NCBI GenBank assembly: GCA_029865285.1
Contig: JAOUHE010000007.1
Coordinates: 1 to 26,378 of the forward strand
Source of the DNA: Chloroflexota bacterium
GTDB lineage: Bacteria > Chloroflexota > Limnocylindria > QHBO01
Reading direction: 5' to 3'
DNA length: 26,378 nucleotides
In this document: one piece after another, positions 21,799 through 26,378 of the stretch
How the letters are laid out: the number at the start of each line of letters is the position of its first letter
How positions within the stretch are numbered: the stretch's first letter is position 1
The notes under the pieces: model-generated
The model's database searches: none
What the model saw: the letters and a program-made list of their open reading frames with translations, nothing else
What the model was told of the DNA's origin: nothing
Translations under genes and position numbers: made by a program

Positions 21799-22739
21799 GT
21801 CACGCGCACACCCTGGACGTCACCGCGGCGGACACACGCGGTCGCGGTCGCGGGTACTGGGCCGATGCCGTGCTCCGGCTGCGCCACTCCCCGTCGGGCA
21901 TGGTCGGGCTGGTGGTCGTGGCCCTGCTGGCTCTGCTCGGTATCTTCGGCCCATTCCTGGCACCGTGGGACTACCGCGCCCAGGACCTGCAGGGAATCAT
22001 GGGCAACAACGCGCAGGCGCTGCCTCCGCTCTCGCCGGGCCACCTGTTCGGCACCGATCCCCTGGGCCGCGACCTGTTCAGCCGCACCCTTGATGGCGCG
22101 CAGGTCTCGATGACGGTGGCGCTCATCGCCCAGGTGGTGGTGCTCTTCATAGGTGTTCCGATCGGTGCCATTGCCGGCTGGCGCGGGGGGCGCACCGAGA
22201 CCGCGCTGATGCGCTTCACCGACGTGATCTACGCCTTCCCGGATCTCTTCTTCGTGATCCTCATCACCTCGGCCATCGTCTACACCCCGCTCTTCCGGCT
22301 GATGAACGGACTGTTCATGGTCTTCCTGGCCATCGGTCTCGTCTCCTGGGTCACCATGGCCCGGCTGGTCAGGGCCCAGGTGCTGTCGATCAAGCACCGC
22401 GAATACGTGGAGGCCGCGCGTGCGCTGGGCGTGCCGGACCGCCAGATCGTGCTGCGTCACGTCCTGCCGAACGCCATCGGACCGATCATCGTGGCGGTGA
22501 GCGTGGGGATCCCGGCCGCCATCCTGGCCGAATCGACGCTCTCATTCCTGGGGCTCGGCGTCCAGACGCCGCGCGCCTCGTGGGGGAGCCTGATCGAAGT
22601 GGGGATCCGCAACGCCCAGAATGCGCCCTGGCTGATCGTTCCGCCGATGGTGGCGCTGGCGATCGCGCTGGCCGGCTTCACGCTGCTCGGCGACGGGCTG
22701 CGTGACGCGTTCGACCCCAAGACGAGCCGCCGGCGCTAG
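21795..22739 (+). CDS. ABC transporter permease, DppC/OppC type
   Basis: 314 aa from ATG 21795, overlapping the previous stop. The N-terminal cytoplasmic helix and first membrane helix are SPSGMVGLVVVALLALLGIFGPFLAPWDYRAQ. The periplasmic loop HLFGTDPLGRDLFSRTLDGAQVS is diagnostic of DppC/OppC. The coupling loop is EYVEAARALGVPDRQIVLRHVLPNAI, followed by LAESTLSFLGLGVQTPRASWGSL. Together with the preceding gene it forms the heterodimeric channel. The next gene, puuD-like, starts 26 nt later behind its own -10 box, so it is probably a separate unit, though read-through is possible. Confidence 0.94.
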   Translation: MSHAHTLDVTAADTRGRGRGYWADAVLRLRHSPSGMVGLVVVALLALLGIFGPFLAPWDYRAQDLQGIMGNNAQALPPLSPGHLFGTDPLGRDLFSRTLDGAQVSMTVALIAQVVVLFIGVPIGAIAGWRGGRTETALMRFTDVIYAFPDLFFVILITSAIVYTPLFRLMNGLFMVFLAIGLVSWVTMARLVRAQVLSIKHREYVEAARALGVPDRQIVLRHVLPNAIGPIIVAVSVGIPAAILAESTLSFLGLGVQTPRASWGSLIEVGIRNAQNAPWLIVPPMVALAIALAGFTLLGDGLRDAFDPKTSRRR

Positions 22740-22753
22740 CACGACGGGCGACC

Positions 22754-22759
22754 TATCAT
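22754..22759 (+). promoter_or_regulatory. -10 box for a leaderless puuD-like transcript
   Basis: TATCAT, six nt before ATG 22766. No Shine-Dalgarno. No clear -35. Confidence 0.5.
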
Positions 22760-22765
22760 CGGCCG

Positions 22766-23512
22766 ATGACGGACCGGCCGCGGATCGTGGTCACCCTGCA
22801 CGGCCCTGAGCAGGCCGCGCTCGAAGAACCGACCTGGGCGACATTCGACAACTACCTGGTCGCCGTGCATCGCGCCGGGGGCGATCCGGTCCCGCTCGAC
22901 CCTACCAGCAGCCCCGAGGAGCGTTTCGCCGCGTTTGCCGTGATGGACGGCCTGCTCCTCCCCGGTGGGGCCGACCTGGACCCGGGCCTGTACGGCGAGG
23001 AGCGGCACCACACGTCCCAGATTGAAGCGGTGCGCGACGACCTAGAGCTGGAGGCCTGGCAGGCGGCCCGGCGGCAGGGCGTCCCGGTACTTGGCGTGTG
23101 CCGGGGCTTCCAGGCGATCAACGTCTTCTCCGGCGGGACGCTCATCCAGCACCTTGAGGGGCACGACACGTCGAGAGTACCGGCCGCGCATCCGCTGCAC
23201 CTCGATCCCGGTTCGCGGCTCGCCGCCATCCTCGGCGACGCTGACCCGATGATCACCACGGAGGTCAACTCCTACCACCACCAGGCGGTGCGACCGGAGG
23301 ATCTGGCTCCGGGGCTCGTCGCCACGGGCCTGGCGCCACACAACCACGGAGACCTGGTGGAGGCGCTCGAGGCGGCCGATCCGACCGACTGGCTGCTCGG
23401 TGTCCAGTGCCACCCCGAGCGGTCCGAGTTCATGGCCCCCGAGTTCGACCGGTTATGGCGCGCCTTCGTGGACGCCGCGCGGGTCAGCTCAGGTCGACGT
23501 AGACGTTCTTGA
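22766..23512 (+). CDS. puuD: Gamma-glutamyl-gamma-aminobutyrate hydrolase-like (peptidase C26)
   Basis: 248 aa, the usual family length. Class I glutamine-amidotransferase fold: DNYLVAVHRAGGDPVPLDP, LLLPGGADLDPGLYGEE, the nucleophile elbow LGVCRGFQAINVFSGG with Cys112, NSYHHQAV, and VQCHPE with His216 and Glu218. This pattern is that of PuuD. PuuD frees GABA and glutamate from gamma-glutamyl-GABA, the last step of putrescine use via glutamylated intermediates. It faces a gene run with an aldehyde dehydrogenase and a glutamine-synthetase-family ligase, which supports that role. The final 29 nt overlap the end of the dehydrogenase gene. Other gamma-glutamyl substrates are possible. Confidence 0.9.
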   Translation: MTDRPRIVVTLHGPEQAALEEPTWATFDNYLVAVHRAGGDPVPLDPTSSPEERFAAFAVMDGLLLPGGADLDPGLYGEERHHTSQIEAVRDDLELEAWQAARRQGVPVLGVCRGFQAINVFSGGTLIQHLEGHDTSRVPAAHPLHLDPGSRLAAILGDADPMITTEVNSYHHQAVRPEDLAPGLVATGLAPHNHGDLVEALEAADPTDWLLGVQCHPERSEFMAPEFDRLWRAFVDAARVSSGRRRRS

Positions 23513-24968
23513 CCTCGGTGTACAGCTCGACCGCGTGCATGCCCAACTCTCGCCCGATGCCGCTCATCTTGTAGCCGCCGAACGGCGCCTCGGTATGCAC
23601 GCTGCTGTTGCTGTTGACCGACAGCACGCCGGCCTTCAGCCCCTTGACGACCCGCAGGGCGCGGCCGATGTCGCGGCTCCAGACAGATCCGGACAGCCCA
23701 TAGGGCGTGTCGTTGGCAAGGCGCAGCGCCTCTGCCTCGTCCTTGAACGGGATGATCGCCACCACGGGGCCGAAGATCTCCTCGCGCACGATTCGCATGT
23801 CGGTCCGGCAGGCGTCGAAGATGGTCGGCATCAGGTAGGCGCCGTTGTCGAATTCTTCCCCGGTCGGAGCATCGCCCCCGTAGACCAGTTCGGCTCCCTC
23901 CTCGCGGCCGATGGCGATGTAGTCGGCCACCCGCTCGCGCTGCCGCTGGCTGACCAGGCTCCCCATCTCGGTCTTGTCGTCGGATGGGTCGCCGACCACG
24001 ACCTTGCGGGTCGCCTCGGTGAAGAGCTCGACGACCCGGTCGTGGACGGTGTCCTGGACGAAGATCCGGCTCCGCGCGCAGCAGTCCTGCCCCGCGTTGT
24101 CGAAGACCGAGTAAGGCGACTCGGCGGCGAACTTCTCGAGATCGGCGTCAGCGAAGACGATATTCGGGCTCTTACCGCCGAGCTCCAGGGAGATCTTCTT
24201 CACGTTGCCTGCGGCCAGCCGCATGATCTCCTGGCCGGTCGTCGTCTCACCGGTGAAGGCGATCTTCCCGACGCCCGGGTGCCCGGCCAGTGCCGCGCCG
24301 GCGGTGCCGCCGGGTCCGGTGATGACGTTGACCACGCCCGGCGGGAAGCCGGCCTCGAGCGCCAGCTCGCCGAGGCGCAGAGCGGAGAGCGGCGTATAGC
24401 TCGCCGGCTTGAGGATGGTGGCGTTGCCGGCCGCGAGCGCCGGGCCGAGCTTCCAGCTGGCCATGTTCATCGGGAAGTTCCACGGCACGATCAGGCCGAC
24501 CACGCCGATCGGCTCGCGCAGCGTGAAATCGAGCCCGGGCTTGGAGACCGGGATCGTCTCGCCGAAGACCTTGTTCGCCGCCCCTGCGTAGTACTCGAAC
24601 ACGAGGCTGACTCCGAGTGCCTCACCGCGAGCGCCGGAGATCGGCTTGCCGACGTTCCGGCTCTCCAGCTGGGCGAGCTCCTCGAGATTCTGCTTCACCA
24701 GGGTCGAGAGCTTCTGGAGGGTGCGGCCGCGCTTGGCTGCCGACCAGGTTGACCAGCCGCGCGGGTCGTCGAGCGCCTTCTGGGCAGCGGCTACTGCGCG
24801 ATCGACGTCCACCTTGCCCCCCAGCGGGGCACGGGCCAGCAGCTCACCGGTGGCCGGGTTGATGACATCGAAGGTCTGTCCGTCGGCGGCGTCGACAGGC
24901 TCGCCGCCGATGATCATCTTCACGTTGCCGAGCGCCGGCGCAGCCGCCGCGCGGGATTCGGTGGTCAT
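23484..24968 (-). CDS. NAD(P)-dependent aldehyde dehydrogenase
   Basis: 494 aa from ATG 24968, with GAGG six nt upstream; a GTG four codons earlier is less likely. It oxidizes an aldehyde to its acid. Seen are VVGLIVPWNFPMNMASWKLGPALAAGNATILKPA, FTGETTTGQEI, the general base Glu in LELGGKSPN, the nucleophile Cys (about 296) in FDNAGQDCCARSR, EEIFGPVVAIIPF and the ending APFGGYKMSGIGRELG. It resembles betaine-, GABA- and gamma-glutamyl-aminobutyraldehyde dehydrogenases. Neighbours favour a PuuC-like step, but this is inference. A TAGAAT (25003-25008, minus strand) in the 55-nt gap suggests it also has its own promoter. Confidence 0.93.
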   Translation of the reverse strand: MTTESRAAAAPALGNVKMIIGGEPVDAADGQTFDVINPATGELLARAPLGGKVDVDRAVAAAQKALDDPRGWSTWSAAKRGRTLQKLSTLVKQNLEELAQLESRNVGKPISGARGEALGVSLVFEYYAGAANKVFGETIPVSKPGLDFTLREPIGVVGLIVPWNFPMNMASWKLGPALAAGNATILKPASYTPLSALRLGELALEAGFPPGVVNVITGPGGTAGAALAGHPGVGKIAFTGETTTGQEIMRLAAGNVKKISLELGGKSPNIVFADADLEKFAAESPYSVFDNAGQDCCARSRIFVQDTVHDRVVELFTEATRKVVVGDPSDDKTEMGSLVSQRQRERVADYIAIGREEGAELVYGGDAPTGEEFDNGAYLMPTIFDACRTDMRIVREEIFGPVVAIIPFKDEAEALRLANDTPYGLSGSVWSRDIGRALRVVKGLKAGVLSVNSNSSVHTEAPFGGYKMSGIGRELGMHAVELYTEVKNVYVDLS

Positions 24969-25002
24969 GGGGAGCCTCACTTCATGGTCGGGGATTGGAG
25001 TG

Positions 25003-25008
25003 ATTCTA
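25003..25008 (-). promoter_or_regulatory. Likely -10 box of the aldehyde dehydrogenase gene
   Basis: TAGAAT on the minus strand, between the SDR stop and the dehydrogenase start. It gives a leader of about 30 nt with the GAGG. Confidence 0.4.
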
Positions 25009-25023
25009 GGCCGCTGACCGCCG

Positions 25024-25803
25024 CTAGAAGTAGTTGACGCTGATTCCCCCGTCGATCACGAACTGCGCGCCGTTGGTCCAGCGCGATTCATCTGAGGCGA
25101 GGTAGATGGCGGCGTTGACGACCTCCTCCGGCTTGCCGAAGCGACCGGTCGGGTTGCGGGCGAGCCGCAGTTGCTTCGCCGCCTCGTCCTTGAGCAGCCA
25201 CTCCATCAGCAGCGGGGTCTCGATCGGTCCGGGGCAGATCGCATTCGACCGGACTCCACGGCCGCCGAATTGCACGGCCAGCGATCGGGTAAGGGAGAGC
25301 ACGGCGCCCTTGCTGGCGGTGTAGGCGTCCTGCGGGACGGAGCAGCCCAGCAACGCCACGAAGCTGCTGACGTTGATCACTGATCCTGATCCCTGCTCGA
25401 GCATGCGCGGGATGGCGTACTTGCAGCCGAGGAAGACGCCGCGGACGTTGACGGCCATCACCCTGTCCCAGGTTGCGACATCGGTGTCGACGACACTGTG
25501 GTCGGGCTCCGGCATGATCCCGGCGTTGTTGTAGAGGGCGTCGAGCCGGCCGTACTTGGCCATCGCATGGTCGACCATGCCGCGCGCGTCGTCCTCGTTC
25601 GAGACGTCGGTCCTCACGAAGGTCGCCGCGCCGCCTGCCGCCGTGACCGTGGCGACCGTCTCGTTGCCGGCGCGCTCGTCGAATTCGGCCACCACCACCC
25701 TGGCGCCTTCAGCGGCGAACATCTGCGCCGCGGTGCGACCCATGCCGCTGCCGGCTCCGGTGATGATCGCGACCTTGTCGGTCAGTCGTTGCATATCGGT
25801 CAC
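25024..25803 (-). CDS. Short-chain dehydrogenase/reductase (SDR)
   Basis: 259 aa. Classical SDR: cofactor motif TGAGSGMG, an acidic residue after the second strand (VVVAEFDERAG) suggesting NAD rather than NADP, NNAG, the catalytic Ser in INVSSFVALLG, Tyr-x3-Lys in AYTASK, then CPGPIETPL and the C-terminal FVIDGGISVNYF. The GTG start at 25803 overlaps the ligase-family stop as GTGA and has GGAG five nt before it. The ATG at 25794 is an alternative, with GAGGG about 8 nt upstream. Substrate unknown. Its place in the cluster suggests oxidation of an alcohol or amine-derived intermediate. No PuuB-type amine oxidase is visible here. Confidence 0.92.
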   Translation of the reverse strand: MTDMQRLTDKVAIITGAGSGMGRTAAQMFAAEGARVVVAEFDERAGNETVATVTAAGGAATFVRTDVSNEDDARGMVDHAMAKYGRLDALYNNAGIMPEPDHSVVDTDVATWDRVMAVNVRGVFLGCKYAIPRMLEQGSGSVINVSSFVALLGCSVPQDAYTASKGAVLSLTRSLAVQFGGRGVRSNAICPGPIETPLLMEWLLKDEAAKQLRLARNPTGRFGKPEEVVNAAIYLASDESRWTNGAQFVIDGGISVNYF

Positions 25804-26378
25804 CCTCGCTCCAGGTATCGCTCGCGGTCCCAGGGATGGACGATCGCGTCGTACGTCTCCTGCTCCACCCGCGCCGCGTTGAGGTAGTGCGCCACCACGT
25901 CCGCGCCGAAAATGTCGACGGCCGCCTGCGACTCCTCGAGTTCGCGGATCGCCTCGTGGAGCGCGCGCGGCATCCGGTCGCAGCCGGTCGCCACGTAGCC
26001 GTTGCCCTTGTATTCCGCCGGTGGCTCGATGCTGCGCTCGATGCCGAGCAGCCCCGCGCCGACCACCGCGGCATAGGTGAGGTACGAGTTCATGTCGCCG
26101 CCGGGGAAGCGATTCTCGATGTGCAGCGCCGGACCGTCGCCGACCACCCGGAAGCCGGTGGTCCGATTGTCGCGTCCCCAGACCACGTTGACCGGCGCCC
26201 AGGAGGCGACCGCATAGCGCTTGTACGAGTTCACGTTCTGCGCGGCGAAGACGGAGAGCTCTCGGGAGTAGGCCATCATCCCGCCCAGGTAGTGGCGCAT
26301 CGTCTGCGTCATGCCGTACGGCTCGGCGCCGTCCTCCGGGAAGAGCGGGGTGCGCCCGTCGGGGCTCCACAGGCTCAT
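25800..26378 (-). CDS. Glutamine synthetase family protein, C-terminal part (PuuA-like)
   Basis: 192 residues of the C-terminal half; the gene continues past the right edge, and the first codon seen is an internal Met, as full members are about 450 aa. Seen are MRHYLGGMMAYSREL, NSYKRY, SWAPVNVVWGRDNRTTGFRV, ALHIENRFPGGDMNSYLTYAAVVGAGLLGIE and a final KGNGYV. NRTTGFR corresponds to the NRSAAVR-type substrate/ATP arginine region of GlnA, and ENRFPGGDMN to the RxPDASANPY region. The deviations match gamma-glutamyl-amine ligases rather than GlnA. Such enzymes glutamylate putrescine, other polyamines or ethanolamine. The specific substrate is inferred only from the PuuD-like and dehydrogenase neighbours. 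Confidence 0.88.
   Translation of the reverse strand: MSLWSPDGRTPLFPEDGAEPYGMTQTMRHYLGGMMAYSRELSVFAAQNVNSYKRYAVASWAPVNVVWGRDNRTTGFRVVGDGPALHIENRFPGGDMNSYLTYAAVVGAGLLGIERSIEPPAEYKGNGYVATGCDRMPRALHEAIRELEESQAAVDIFGADVVAHYLNAARVEQETYDAIVHPWDRERYLERG

Noticed and set aside
23400..24752. A 450-codon plus-strand frame over the aldehyde dehydrogenase gene
   Set aside because: Antisense shadow of a clear enzyme gene; no domain.
1..26378. CRISPR arrays, insertion sequences, phage or toxin-antitoxin genes
   Set aside because: No regularly spaced repeats, terminal inverted repeats, transposase, integrase or such gene pairs were found on reading both strands.

Overview
The window is a compact, high-GC chromosomal segment with 33 likely protein genes and one tRNA. 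I see no insertion sequence, phage, CRISPR array or rRNA. The gene content fits a free-living, high-GC member of the Chloroflexota, perhaps near the Limnocylindria. The clues are a Ycf45-like AAA ATPase with a C-terminal R3H domain, pdxST, an HNH protein beside cca, a ZIP/Fur pair and a glutamine-synthetase-type polyamine cluster. This placement is inference from gene content, not from a marker tree.

Layout. 1-4745 is a minus-strand run: pdxS, pdxT, a two-domain GNAT protein, the R3H ATPase and a partial thymidylate kinase. Overlaps of 4 nt and gaps of 4-17 nt suggest one operon. 4895-8772 runs on the plus strand: HNH nuclease, CCA-adding enzyme, a deoxyribose-phosphate aldolase homologue that lacks the Schiff-base lysine, and galE. 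8769-9973 is a minus-strand ZIP metal transporter followed by a Fur-family regulator. 10045-12907 (plus) is DNA/RNA maintenance: a DEAD-box helicase, a DNA-ligase-fold protein without catalytic residues, and endonuclease III. It is closed by a strong hairpin shared with the facing DUF4332 helix-hairpin-helix gene, which lies downstream of a HerA/YjgR-like ATPase. 15146-17165 holds a YbjQ-family gene, a small membrane protein, a seven-repeat kelch lipoprotein and tRNA-Thr(CGU).

17166-18651 is a regulatory locus. A MarR gene and a small divergent reading frame share a palindrome that supplies the -35 boxes of both promoters. A cupin gene follows. 18745-20760 looks like a cell-surface group (YkoP-like protein, family 2 glycosyltransferase, DUF2334 deacetylase-fold protein). 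20851-22739 encodes two oligopeptide/nickel-type ABC permeases with no ATPase or binding protein in view. 22766-26378 looks like polyamine or gamma-glutamyl-amine catabolism: a PuuD-like hydrolase facing an aldehyde dehydrogenase, an SDR dehydrogenase and the C-terminal part of a glutamine-synthetase-family ligase.

Expression style. Several genes have a -10-like hexamer exactly 6 nt before ATG, as expected for leaderless mRNAs. Others use a clear Shine-Dalgarno with TTG or GTG. Several start codons here were moved from the longest possible frame for this reason. Genes are tightly packed, with convergent overlaps of 4, 29 and 31 nt. No stretch over 300 bases is empty unless the small frame at 17211-17420 is not a gene. 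In that case 17166-17569 would hold only the divergent promoter region.
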